DNA of 64,000 bases from contig JAPTOF010000002.1 in the NCBI GenBank assembly GCA_028554755.1, positions 7,613,001-7,677,000 on the forward strand. Direction: 5' to 3'. A model generated the notes under the pieces. That model was not told the origin of the DNA. It saw nothing but the letters and a program-made list of their open reading frames with translations, and did no database searches. Position numbers and translations under genes: made by a program. Positions 33,312 to 45,367 of the stretch are shown piece by piece; position 1 is the first letter of the stretch; each line of letters opens with the position of its first letter. This DNA comes from Cordia subcordata. Its lineage: Eukaryota; Streptophyta; Magnoliopsida; Boraginales; Cordiaceae.

Positions 33312-35538
33312 GTATATCAGAGGGGTTAATTTATTTTCTTTTCAAAATTATTTTCTTATGATGGTAATGTTATAAGGCTAATATCAAGTGAGAAAGAGAA
33401 ATAAAAAATAAAAAAGATTTTGCATGGATGTTACAATGTCAGCTAAAAACACTCTTATACTTTAGTAAAGAGTATATGAGAGATCTAAGTATACAACTAT
33501 ATATAGTCTCATGCAGTGCACGGGGCAATAAACTAGTAACCACAAAATATAGTCCTTTCTCAAGGAAGCTTCGTTAGTTTGCACTTGAACGAACAAGGAA
33601 GCTTCCCTTATGCTGGCTATAAATATGCATATTGATCCTGGTCGAGAATATAACCATCCCTTTAAAGTTTATGGACTTTATATGCTTTGAAGTTGAGGGA
33701 GCTCCATTTCATGTGCGATGTCGATGTGTACCAAAACCATGAATGCGGGACCAAAAGAACAATAATTAATAATAATTAATCTCTAGACATCAAGATAAAA
33801 GATTAACAAGAAAAAATACTTATGCAAAAACTTTTAGGCTACAAACCCTAAAAATTAAAGCTTTGCATGCTTATATCGGATGGGTAAATAGTAGTGTACC
33901 CCTTTGGTTGTTTTATTGCTTATAAGTGAGCATTACTTTTTTGTATTTTTAGAGTAGACAAAATACCTCCTTTTATTTTTCAAGAATGTAGTATATTCTT
34001 GTGCCTTTTCCTAACTCCATTAGATTAGTTAATGGACTAAATAAATGACTGAAATTATAGGAGAGTATCTTGTCTATTTTAAAAATATAGAGAATAATAT
34101 ATACTTATAAATAATTATCGGGGTTAGGGCACTACTTATCCTACATAAGATTTCGTTGCCCTTTCATAAAAGGCCACACAAAAAGCACGTCTGGAGCATC
34201 CTCTATTATTTTTAACGAAAAATGATGGATGGAGCAAGTGTGTAACAATTTTAAAAATCATAGGAGGCGTCCGGCCTATTCTAAGTACATGCAACACGTT
34301 CTGCTCAGAAAGCATGCAAGGATTCAAGGATTTAATATATTCAATTTCCTTCTAGCATTAATTAATATATATATATATATACAAACATATATATATGTAT
34401 GTATACATCTATATACACAGACTTCCAATTCATTTTCAAGAAATATATATAGCTTCTCATTTAGTTCAACGTAAAGAAAAATTTAACATTATTTGCATTT
34501 ATTACATAAAGCAAACTTTAACATTATTTGCATTTATGACATCACTCCTTTTAAATATGTTATAAGCATCCAAAGAGTACTGTCCTACATGTTTAAGACA
34601 TTCTTAGTAATGATAAGAATTTTCTACACTGAATTGTGCGTATTAATGTGCATGTATACACCTTTCTTTTCAAGAAATATGTAGCTTGATTCTCAATTCT
34701 TTTGATGTGAAGTAAAACTTAACACATTTAAGCTTTCTTAATGCAATTTATTTGCATGTATTACATCTATATCTTCTTTCTTATGTTGTAAGAACTTAAT
34801 TAGAGCAACCTGCCTTTCCAAGACATTCTTAGTCATAGTAAGAGTTTTGTACTACAAATTGTCCAGTATTGATGTTAGCTCGCATGTTGTCTCTCACATG
34901 CGTCACGAATATGTGTTTTCACACATGGTTCATGGTTTGCTATGTCATCCATAATTAAGATGGATGACCTTGCACTGCATGCATTTTGCAAATCGATAGC
35001 AAAAGTTTGGTTGATGATGAGAGAAAATTTTTTTATTAATTAAGGAAAATAATGATGCAAGTAAGAATCTCAAAAGACTTTTTGAGTACTTTGGATAGTA
35101 ATATTTGTTTACTCCTTTCAAGTGTCATGTAGAAGATAGAACAATTCATCACTTTTGCTTTTGGGAAAAAAACTTTTTCTAAAACGTTCTTCGAGTTCAT
35201 AGTAGAAGTTCTAATTTTTATATGACGCATAATTTCACTTCAAAGGAAATATGATTTAGATAAATCAGTTAGGTATACAACTTACTCGAGGTAGATTCTT
35301 AGTTGATTTGAACTGATTAAGACATGAACAAGTCTTCCGCCCACACTAAAATATCCCCTAAATTAGCAGTTATCTTTCTATAGATACATGTATATGTGTG
35401 TATTATGTATACATATATATACACACACTAAAGTTAAAACTCACTATCTTAATCTTTTCCTCCAAAAATTCTTGTGCAATTTGCCAACTATTGGTTTATG
35501 TCAACATGGCTTATTTTAACTATATTTAGCATTACATA
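33312..35538. other. Rest of block B1 and block C1
   Basis: Non-coding. The B1/C1 junction is at about 34281. C1 is the counterpart of the transporter's intron-1 DNA and lies outside any gene here. Contains TA-rich simple repeats near 34363-34395. Confidence 0.55.
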
Positions 35539-35982
35539 TATTATTAAAGTGCAAAGGTATGTTATTATTGCATACAAATTTCGTATTGTGAGTTATGACT
35601 ATCAATTTTTTAATTCAATAAACATTAACACAGGTAACATTTAGGTGGTGACATGATTCTTTTCATAAAATTAATAATATAACATGTAGTAATAAATCTC
35701 AAAAAAGTCATCATTTAACTACAAAAGCGATATAAATACATACACAGTTATGTTAAAAAAACTAATCATACTAAAATTTAATTGTCGCATGCATATTTCA
35801 CACATAAATATAAATCTAACATATTATAACATGTGCATATATGAGATAATAAAGAGTGATGATTTTTCCTCTTTATTCCAACAAAATTAATGGTATCTAT
35901 ATGCACAACAGGTAATACATGTCTAACATTCTTTCAAGACATGTTAATTGTAATCATAAGGAATTCTTTTCTAATTCATTTT

Positions 35983-36016
<34 letters not shown>

Positions 36017-36905
36017 CACCTTCAGATTTGACGACCATTATAATATGAATAGCAATAATCACATCCATAATAATAAATTATATATATCATTCGCTTCAAG
36101 GAATGATTTTGAGCGAATTGATGTAATTAATAATATTGTATTGGAAAACGCTTCACTTATAGGATGCGTATTGTACTTAAAATATTATTTTCAATTCAAG
36201 CTTTCAGTTTTGCAAATATAAGAGTGCACTCAAGGCACAAAATCGATCTGATTATATTATATATCTTCCCAAAATATTTTATCCACATAATTTCAACATA
36301 TCTTCTAGATACTGTGGAATGTTTCTCGCTTATAAATTCAAAATCATGAAATCGCATGTAATATTTCCACAGCGAGTTATTGGAAAATTTCTTGCCTTGA
36401 AGTGGTCATAAATTTCTTTGTAATATTTGAGAAATGATATTTTTTTTTCTTCCTTTCTTTTGACAATATATCTAGGCTTTAAGCCTTTGTAGAGACAATT
36501 ACACGGATTTCTTTGATAAATCCTTTTGTCTTTATATTTTTCTTGATTTTCTCAAAATCAAGTTATCCATGACTATCATAATCCCATAATTATTATTTCT
36601 ATGATCACATTCAGAGTAATAAGATAATATACCATTCTCCAAGAAATGGTCTTGGGCTTTGCCAATAAATATTCCTACTTCCCGCTTAAAAGCTTCTATG
36701 AAGATAATAAAGGAATATAAATAAATTATCGCAATCCTTCAGGAATGCATAATTTCCTTCTATAAATTATTCTTCAAGATCCTTGTTATTCATTAGTATC
36801 ATGATATCAGGAACCATAACTATTACAAGGAATATAAGATCATAAACTGAAATTTCTTATGATTTGACATTATAAATGTAGCATATGTCAAAATAAAGTA
36901 GTAAG

Positions 36906-37234
36906 TGTTGGGGAAAAACATGCAAACACGAAGAATATGAGAAGAAAACGGATACAAAAGAATTACATGGTTTGGCCTTAAAGCCTACGTCCATGAGCAG
37001 CAGAAAATAATTTATTATTGATCACGAATATTACAAGGCTTACTCTGGTTTCTCTCACACACCTAACAAAATGAGTATTGCCACATTTTTTTAGTGCAAA
37101 GGTTTCCTTAAACCTGTTAAGTAGAAAAGGCAACTAATTAATTATGTGCTAGAAAAGGTAACAAACTATTAGGTAATATGCACACAAGGTAATTTGTTAT
37201 TCTTGTTGCCCAAGAATACGGGCCACATTCAACA
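36906..37234 (-). repeat. copia-2 3' LTR
   Basis: 329 bp; on the minus strand it starts TGTTGAATGTGGCC and ends CCCCAACA. Confidence 0.93.
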
Positions 37235-37246
37235 AATCTCCACCTT
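37235..37246 (-). other. copia-2 polypurine tract
   Basis: AAGGTGGAGATT on the minus strand, directly before the TGTTG of the 3' LTR. This is the usual plant copia plus-strand primer site. Confidence 0.8.
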
Positions 37247-37249
37247 AGC

Positions 37250-40200
37250 ACGTATTCGCTCCAATCAACACACTATCGTCCCTGCTGCCAACTACCCCTA
37301 AGGTCTCAATACTCTGCACCGCAAATAGCAACCAAGTCCAAGCAATGCTTGAACTTGCTGACTGGAACCACCTTGGTCATCATATCTACTAGATTCTCAT
37401 AGGTAGAAATCTTCTGCACCGATATAATCCCTTATAATACAACATCTCCAAGAAAGTGATATCTGATATCAATGTGTTTAGTTCTCTCACGATACATCTA
37501 ATTCTTCATCAGAAGGATTACACTCTAGCTATCACAAAAGACTGTACTTGTATCTTGTTGCAGTCTAAGATCACGAACCATGCATTGTAACCACATGGCC
37601 TCCTTCACAGCTTCTGCAATCGCCATGTACTCCGCCTCAGTAGTTGACAATGCCATAGTAGACTGTAATGTCGCTTTTCAACTGATAGTACATCCAGAGA
37701 GCGTAAACACATAACCCGTTAGAGATCTTCTCTCATCAAAATCACCTGCAAAGTCTGAATCACAATAACCCATGAACCTCGCGCAATCTCCAATTATCTT
37801 ACTAAACAGCAAAGCTATATTCGCAGTGCCATGTAAATGTCTCATTATCCATTTCACTGCTTCCTAGTGTGCTTTCCGAAACGATATCATATACCTGCTT
37901 ATAACACTAACTGTATGTAAAATGTCAAGACAAGTACACACCATAACATACATCAAGCTACCAACAGTACTCGAGTATGGAACATGAGACAAATGCTCTA
38001 CCTCCTCCTTGGTTTTATGTGACAAATCTGCAGACAACTTCAAATGAGCTACAAGCGGCACACTCACAGGCTTAGTTTTATGCATCCCGAAACGCTCCAA
38101 GACATTCTCAATATAACTCTGTTGAGACAAGAACAGCTTCCCAACGTTTCTATCTCTGTGAATCTCCATGCCAACAATCTTCTTCATTGCTCCAAGATCT
38201 TTCATCTCAAACTCATCACCCAGCTGCTTCTTTAATTCGTCGATTGTAGACATGCTTTTTGCAGCAATAAGCATATCATTGACATACAACAACAAGTACA
38301 CAAATGAACTATCTGGAAGTTTCTTGAGATATACACAACTGTCATAGGCACTCCTTGTGTATCTAGCGCTTACCATGAATATGTCAAATCTCTTATACCA
38401 TTGCCAAGGTGACTGCTTCAACCATACAAGGACTTCTTCAGTTTGCAAACATGGTTCTCCTTACCAGGAGTTACATACCCTTCCGGTTGACTCATGTAAA
38501 TCTACTCTTTAAGATCACCATGTAAAAACGTCGTTTTCACATCCAGCTGCTCAAGCTCTAAGTCATGAAGAGCAACCAAGGCAAGTAAAACCCTGATGGA
38601 ACTATGCTTCACAATCAAAGAGAATACTTCTTTGAAGTCAACACCTTCCCTTTGTGTATAGCCTTTTGCCACCAATCGCACCTTGTATCGAGGGCGTTCA
38701 ACCCCCGGCGTACCTTCCTTTTTCTTGTAAACCCATTTACAACTGACAACTCGCTATCCCTTAGGCAATTCAACAAGCTCCCATGTTTGATTCTTCTGAA
38801 GAGACTCAATCTCTTCACTCATGGCACCTACCCATTTAGCAGAATCTTTTCTAGATATAGCCTCTTTGTACAAATTTGGCTCATGTCCTTCAATTATTTC
38901 GGCAACAGTCAAAGCATAAGCAACAAGATTAGCATATCCATACTTTTGAGGCTCTCTAATTTGTCTCATTTCCCATCTAGTAGCAATGCTGTACTTCTGT
39001 TGTTCAGGTACATTTTGATCATGCACCTCAGTTGGTTGAGCCGGCTGAATTAGACTACTACTACTGCTAAATGGAACATTTGAAACATCAGCAAATACCT
39101 CTACCTGCTCTTTGACACTGTGGTTTAAACCAGCTATCATTTTCTCCTTTTCTTGGTCTAATAATGCATACTCATTGAATGTAATATCCCTACTGACGAG
39201 GAAACCTGGAGACTTTGGATCTGTGCACCATATCCTATAACTTTTTCTCTCAGACGCATAGCCTAGGAATATGCATTTCTTTTCCCTCGGCTCCAACTTG
39301 CCATCCTTTACGTGAGCGTATGTAAGGCAACCGAGCACCCTCAATCGAGAGCAGTCAGCAGGCTTACTGGACCATAACTCAATAGGAGTTTTCAATTCAA
39401 TAGCTTTGGATGGAGACCTATTCACCAAGTAGCATGTCGTATTAACGACTTTAGCCCAAAAGTCTTAACTCAAACTAGAATAGGAGAGCATACAACGAGC
39501 TCTCTCCACCAAAGTTCTATTCATGCATTCTGCAACTCCATTCTGTTGTGGTGTCCCTACAGATGTACGGTGTCTCACAATGCCATATTTTCTGCGAAAC
39601 TCATCAAACTCTTTATTGCAATATTCCAACCCATTGTCAGTCTTAAGACACTTGATCTGTTTCCTAGTCTGCTTCTCAATCAACATCTTCCACTAGACAA
39701 ATGTTGGAAACGCCTCATCTTTAGTTTTCAAGAAGTATACCCACACCATCCGAAAGTATGTATCAATGAAAGTGATGTAATACCTGGAAGCTTTCTTGGA
39801 AGAAACTTTATTTAGACCCCAAAGATCAGAATGAATGTAATCAAGTGTACCTTTGGTATGCTCCTACCCTTTGCTGAACTTCACTCTGGTTTGCTTTCCA
39901 AAAACACAATGCTTACAGAATTCAAACTTTATCGTTCTTTGCCCACAAAGCAAATCCGTCTTGCTCAGCTCGGTCAGTCCCCTCTTGCTCATATGGCCTA
40001 ACCTTTTGTGCCATAACTGCATAGTGTCATTATCACCCTCCTCAGATGCAGCAACTGCAACACTTGTAACCGTACTACCTTAAAGAATATATAAGCCGCC
40101 AGTCAAGTTCCCTTTCAAGATCACAATTGCACCTTTGGTCACCTATAATACACCATTCTCACTTTGAAATTTGTACCCATGAGAATCCAAATGTCCAAGA

Positions 40201-40400
40201 GAAATCAAGTTTTTCTTCAGCTTTGATACATGCCAACATTGGAGAGATCTTATAATACCATCAACTATCTTGATGTTTACGATGCCCATTCCCTCCACCT
40301 TCAACGAAAAATCATTGCCTAGAGAGACTTTCTCTTCTCTGTTGGAATAAGAAGAGAACTAGTCACGCCTAGACACATATGGAACATTACACCAGTATCA
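37250..40400 (-). pseudogene. copia-2 pol: integrase, reverse transcriptase, RNase H (broken)
   Basis: Integrase near 39465-39690 reads KTDNGLEYCNKEF and TPQQNGVAECMNRTL (the usual ERMNRTL is changed to ECMNRTL). The integrase C-terminal and linker region is at 38754-39428 (IELKTPIELWSSKPADCSRL, RIREPQKYG-like). RT at 37864-38448 reads LKQSPWQWYKRF and YVNDM near 38274-38288, where intact copia elements have YVDDM, so a catalytic Asp is replaced by Asn. RNase H fragments (GYCDSDFAGD and TTEAEYMAIAEA type) are near 37600-37790. Several stops and frameshifts. Not functional. Confidence 0.88.
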
Positions 40401-41272
40401 AGAATCCATTGATTATGCCACTATGGTGCACTCACAGTCAAAACATCCCCGGTAATACTCGAGTTATCTCTTTCACTGTCAGCACTCTCTACCACATTGG
40501 CTAAATTCTCCACCTTTTTCTTTCCTTCTTTCAGTTTTGAACATTCTTTCTTAATGTGACCTTTCTCACCATTCTCAAAACAGCGTAGCTTTCTTGCTCT
40601 TGCTTTTGACATTGACTTACTTTTCTTTCTACCCAAAAATCCCCCTCTATTCTCCGATCTCCCTCTATTCACTAAACCCTTCCGATGAACTTCTTCTCTA
40701 TGTCCCGGAATATGTGTTTGAAGAACTTTCAATTTTTTAATAAAGTAATCACATCTTCAAAGGTAATTTATCCCCCCCATACAACATAGTGTCCACAAAG
40801 TTCATATATGAAGGCGATAAAGAGCATAATAGGATCATAGCTTAGTCTTCGTCATCAATTTTAACACCCACATCCTTTAAAGCAATAAAACAAGAGGTAA
40901 CTCATCAAAGTGTTGTTTTAGTGATGTACCTTCTTTCATTCTAAGATGATACAATCGCTTCTTCAAACAGAGATGATTTGTGAGAGATTTAGATGCATAT
41001 AGTTCCACTAAAGTATTCCAAGCCTCAACTGCTGTCGTCTTCTCAGCAATCTCTAACAATACTTCATTCATCATGGATATATGTATTGCACTCAAGGCTT
41101 CCTCTTCGAGTTCTTGTCTCGCTGCTGCTTCCATCTTCTCCGAGATCACTTCTTCAATGACTTTCCAAAGTCCTTGCATTGTCATAAATGCCTTGAATCT
41201 GATCCTCCATAGACTAAAACTCATTCTCCCGTCAAACTTCTCGATTTCAAACTTTCTACCTGTGGAAGACAT
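40401..41272 (-). pseudogene. copia-2 gag with damaged zinc knuckle
   Basis: The ATG at 41272 begins MSSTGRKFEIEKFDGRMSFS, a typical copia Gag start, and continues through LWKVIEEV and LYHLRMKEGTSLKQHFDEL. The frame then breaks near 40880. The nucleocapsid knuckle near 40560-40610 reads CFENGEKGHIKKEC: the second zinc-binding Cys of the CxxC pair is Asn. Upstream is an untranslated leader of about 530 bp. Confidence 0.85.
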
Positions 41273-41802
41273 CTTCGTTTGCACAAAACTCACACTTCGA
41301 GATTGAATTTGGTGCAATAGGAAAAAACGGATTCAGCCCAAACCTAAAAAAGGAATTTTAATATTTTTCTAGCCTAAAACCTGAGCCCAACAAAAAAAAA
41401 AAGTTAATTAACCTAAGACCAAAGACCTAGCCAAGTTAGACAAGGCCATTACCCAGGCTCGATCCAAAAAACCCAGACCTGAAGCCCAAAACTCAGACAT
41501 TAAACCTGCTTTACAAACCTGAACAAATTCCCAAAAAAAAAAAAAGACTTGAATACATAAAATCAACCTCAAGAACATGTGAACTCTATCTTCTTCGCTT
41601 ATTCTTCAAACTCAAACACAAACCATAACCCGCTGACGTAAGCTTCCACTCCAGCCACCAACGCTCAACGTAGATAGCACTGGAGCGCTCCTCGCCGAGC
41701 AAAGACCTTTATTTGGTTAGGCACTATTTGGTTTGAGCAATTATGGTTTCACAATGAGTTTTGATTTTTCCTTTTTCCCTCAAGCAACGGATTAATACCT
41801 AA

Positions 41803-41815
41803 GCTCTAGATACCA
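41803..41815 (-). other. copia-2 primer-binding site (initiator tRNA-Met type)
   Basis: On the minus strand TGGTATCTAGAGC lies 3 nt inside the 5' LTR. It equals the common TGGTATCAGAGC site, complementary to the 3' end of initiator tRNA-Met, with one extra T. Confidence 0.75.
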
Positions 41816-41818
41816 GTT

Positions 41819-42147
41819 TGTTGGGGAAAAACATGAAACGCGAAGAATACGGAAGAAAACGGACACAAGAGAATTAGGTGGTTCAGCCTTAAAGCCTACG
41901 TCTATGGGCAACAGAGAATAATTTATTATTGATCACGAATACTACAAGACTTACTTTGGTTTCTCTTACACACCTAACACAATGAGTATTGCCACATATT
42001 TATGGTGCAAAGGTTTTCTAAAACCTATTAAATAGAAAAGACAACTAATTAATTATGTGCTAAAAAAGGTAACAAGCTATAAGGTAATATATGCACACAA
42101 GGTAATTTGCTATTCTTGTTGCCAAAAAATACATGCTACATTCAACA
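41819..42147 (-). repeat. copia-2 5' LTR
   Basis: 329 bp and colinear with 36906-37234. Ends TGTTG/CAACA. Confidence 0.93.
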
Positions 42148-42152
42148 GTAAG

Positions 42153-42936
42153 TAAAATAAAGTATACTTACTTGTGACGTGTTGTTGACCAATATACACA
42201 AATAAGTGAGAAGAAATAATATTACATATTAAATATATGCACTATACGTGAGAGCTTCCCAATAATAAAATAAAATGTTTAGTATAATTTTTATATAATT
42301 AGAGATGCATTAGCATTTATATGCTCAAAAGTTATGGTTATTCACGTTATTAGAAGTCCCAATAACTACATCCTCAAAAGTCACGGTAATCACGTCCTCA
42401 AAAGTCACGGTAATCACGTCCTCAAAAGTCAAGATAATTATATCCTCAAAAGTTATGGTATCCATCATTACTATTATTTAAAGAGTACTATTCACGAGCA
42501 CGGTTTATTGATACCAATATTGTTCACTATTCAACGATACTGGTACTGTTCATGCATAATGTACAAGGCATTATTCATTTATACTGTATATAGCACTGTT
42601 CATAGGCACTACTTAAAAATACATTTACATGTACTGCTAAAAAATATGGTTACTATTCACTACATACTATTCATGCATTATTGTTCATATATCAACTTTT
42701 TTTTATAAAAAGTATTGCAATAATATATATTATAAGAAAATTCAAATTTTGACAGAAATTTTATCTTCAAAATAAATGCAAAGTAAAATAAATGGATATG
42801 TTGTTTAAGAATTTTATGCTATAGATTTTATATAATACCAAAAACAAAATAAAATAAGAACAGTTACCAATTTTTTGTAGAACCATATTTCTTCCAGTAA
42901 TTAGCAGAACGTCGCGCTGGTAGAGACTGCTAATAA
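42153..42936 (-). other. copia-1 interior (5' leader side) retained in unit 2
   Basis: AT-rich. Near 42340-42450 there is a small array of short repeats (TCCTCAAAAGTCACGGTAAT type, about five copies). Near 42530-42680, TATTCAC/TGTTCA motifs repeat. The end next to the LTR contains the likely primer-site sequence of copia-1. No gene. Confidence 0.55.
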
Positions 42937-43297
42937 TGTATTATAAAATAACTATGAAGGAAATAACTATATAGAAAGAACGTATAGATAAAAATTGAAT
43001 TCTATTGAATTTTCTTTGAATCGTTCTCTACATTCTGCTTCATCCCATTCTTGGTTTTTATAAGCAAAGAACCAAGGCAAGTTATTAAATGCTTTGGCTT
43101 AATTTTCTTCATCATCAAAAGCCATATATAATGTCTTCTTAGCATGCATATAACTCACTTTATTTTCCAACTCTTGCATGCTCTTGCAGATTTTCAACAC
43201 AAACAATATTGCTTTCATTTTCCAACAATTGTATGCTATCTCTTAAGCCTGTTGCAATTATTGACTTCCTTTGATGAATATCCATATTTTCACAACA
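42937..43297 (-). repeat. copia-1 5' LTR, complete copy in unit 2
   Basis: 361 bp. Plus-strand start TGTATTATAAAATAAC; the minus-strand 5' end is TGTTGTGAAAATATGG. Colinear with 21492-21855. Confidence 0.75.
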
Positions 43298-45255
43298 ATA
43301 TAAAGAATTTGATTATATTTATTTACTGTACTTAACAATAACCTAAAGAATTTCAAAAGAGTAACACATTAGGTTATGTTTTGTCAATGGCAATTATGAG
43401 ATTCTAGAGCAGTCGTGGACGTTACTGGAAAGGGACAAAAAAGAGTGATTTGTAAACTAGTCCCCACTTTGATATTTGAGCTTTGTTAATTGATTTCTAC
43501 CCCCATTAATAAAAAAATTTATTTATTAGAAAAGAAAAATTAGAGATAGCTTTTGAGAGAAAATACCTCAAAACTCCTCTCCAAGCACTAGTTTTCAACT
43601 TGTCACACTCTCGAGCAAAATTATTGTTGTAGGCATAACTAATAATTAGTTAGACCGTCAAATTAACTGATACAAAATGATCAACCTAAATTATTAATTA
43701 CACACATGCCAACTATTTATAAACAAGTTACAATACACCTCACAAACCAATGTGAGAAGTTACACAACTGTTCTGAGGGCTCATTGATACAATGAACTTC
43801 GAGTAACAAATTTAAACCATAATTTGCAATTTCGTCAACACTTCAATTTGCTCATCTATGTGTGCTTTTCAGGACGAATGCTTAGATTGCTAACCAGTAA
43901 CCGCCTACATTCCTCGACCAGTGGGAGAAGCACTCCTCCTAGGCAAGCGCTATGTTCGGTTCTATTCCATTTTCCTTTGTCTGTTATTTTTCCTTTTCCT
44001 TATCGGGCTAAATAGTCCATGTGTTCTGTGGCCTTCCTATTCTGATTTGGGCTATAACTAGATAACAGACTAACAACAACTTAAATGTGGGCTCATTTAA
44101 ATTGGTGCATTTTCATGAAAAATACATTTTTTTTTTTTGCAAGAAACACTGAATTGGTCTTGAAAAAGCAGAAACTTTGAGAAGAAAAAATAAAAACTCA
44201 ATTTCATGTTTTTTAAAAAGCCAAAATTTTAAATTTCTCAAAAAAATTATTTTTGCAAAAAATTTAGAAAAAGTACTTTTTGAAAAATCATGAGAAGCCC
44301 TTTCTTCGGTTGCAAGTGCCTTAATTCCTTGTTTCTTTAATTTGGAGCAAGGCCCAGTCATCTGTTTACACGACCCATAATTTAACTTGGGCTAGAGTTG
44401 CAATAGGCCTTCTATCCATGTCCTTGTATAACTAAACGATGATCCACGCAAGGGGAAAATCTTAACTTTATAAATAGACTTGGTCCATAATTGTACTATT
44501 GGGTAGATTTCCCCCTCCCCCCCCCCCTTTCTTTAAAAACGATCAATAGTGGTTCTTCATTTACTCCTACAATGACAGAACCAGGATCCAGAGTTCAGTT
44601 GGTGCACATTTATATAAATAAATTTTTTAATATAAATTAAAAATTAAATATAAAAATATCTAACATTTAATCCAATAATGATATCTTAGTATACATGAAA
44701 AATATAAATAAATATCTATCAATTTTTGCAAATAGAACTATATTTTATAATCATCCTAGCTTGATTGCAAATTTTGAAAACGTGAATATTCAACTTAAAA
44801 ATATTTCTTAATATAGGCGACAAGCAGCCATTTTTCTTTTATTTTCTTTTTTTTATCTCATCGTTTTTATGTGTATTTTTATTTTTTTTATTTTTTACTC
44901 GCTTTCTTTTTGTTCTAAAATTACTTTTTTTACCGAAAAATAAAATAAAAGTATTGATCAATACTAACTTTATGACAATTGCAAGGAGGTGCACTACTGT
45001 TATGAGGGGATACACTTCATGTTAATTAACCTCCCATAATCAAAAGATTAACAAAACAAAGTAATGGTAAAATTTTTATGAAAAAGTCAAAGGGTGCCTA
45101 GCATTCCCGTAGAGCTTATGTAGCTCCACCTATGTACCTCTATGATGACTCGAACTCGAGACTAGATGAGTGCTGCACACTTGAAAAACATTGTCACATA
45201 CATAGATGAACTCTGAAATGCTTCACACACTTAGCCTATACAGGTATATCAGAGG
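43298..45255. other. Block B2, flanking DNA of the copia-1 duplicate
   Basis: Non-coding; matches 31204-33197. The base run after the LTR, ATATA, corresponds to ATACG in unit 1. Confidence 0.55.
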
Positions 45256-45367
45256 TTTTCTTTTAACCCTTCCCCAACTCAACTCCTTGTCTCCCATGAG
45301 ACTTGAACTTAGAATCTCACTTTTGGAGAAAGTAATCTCAACCACTTGAACTATTCCCTTATCCCAT
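45256..45367 (-). mobile_element. tRNA-derived SINE, copy in unit 2
   Basis: Duplicate of the SINE at 33198-33311. The flanking direct repeats are clearer here: GTATATCAGAGG at 45244-45255 and GTATATCAAAGG at 45368-45379. Confidence 0.65.

Larger units (their letters stand above)
29951..35538. repeat. Tandem segmental duplication, unit 1 (A1-B1-C1)
   Basis: Three colinear blocks match unit 2 in the same order. A1, 29951-30948, matches 35547-36568. B1, 30945-34281, matches 43042-46335. C1, 34282-35538, matches 48022-49406. By eye the copies differ by about 4-6 percent. Compared with unit 2, unit 1 lacks 36569-43045 (copia-2 and part of the copia-1 LTR; junction shares ATCC) and 46336-48021 (transporter promoter and exon 1; junction shares about TTTTAA). 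Confidence 0.85.
36901..42152 (-). mobile_element. copia-2: Ty1/copia retrotransposon with both LTRs and a perfect target duplication
   Basis: LTRs at 36906-37234 and 41819-42147 are both 329 bp, with ends TGTTG/CAACA. They are flanked by a perfect 5-bp duplication GTAAG (36901-36905 and 42148-42152). Orientation is minus. Gag, zinc knuckle, integrase, RT and RNase H occur in that order, which is copia order. Frameshifts, stops and active-site changes show that it is inactive. It is inserted in the interior of copia-1 within unit 2. By eye the two LTRs differ at about 40 positions (about 12 percent). Confidence 0.93.

Noticed and set aside
42340..42450. CRISPR-like regular repeats
   Set aside because: Units are irregular, lack unique spacers of constant length and lie in plant retroelement DNA.
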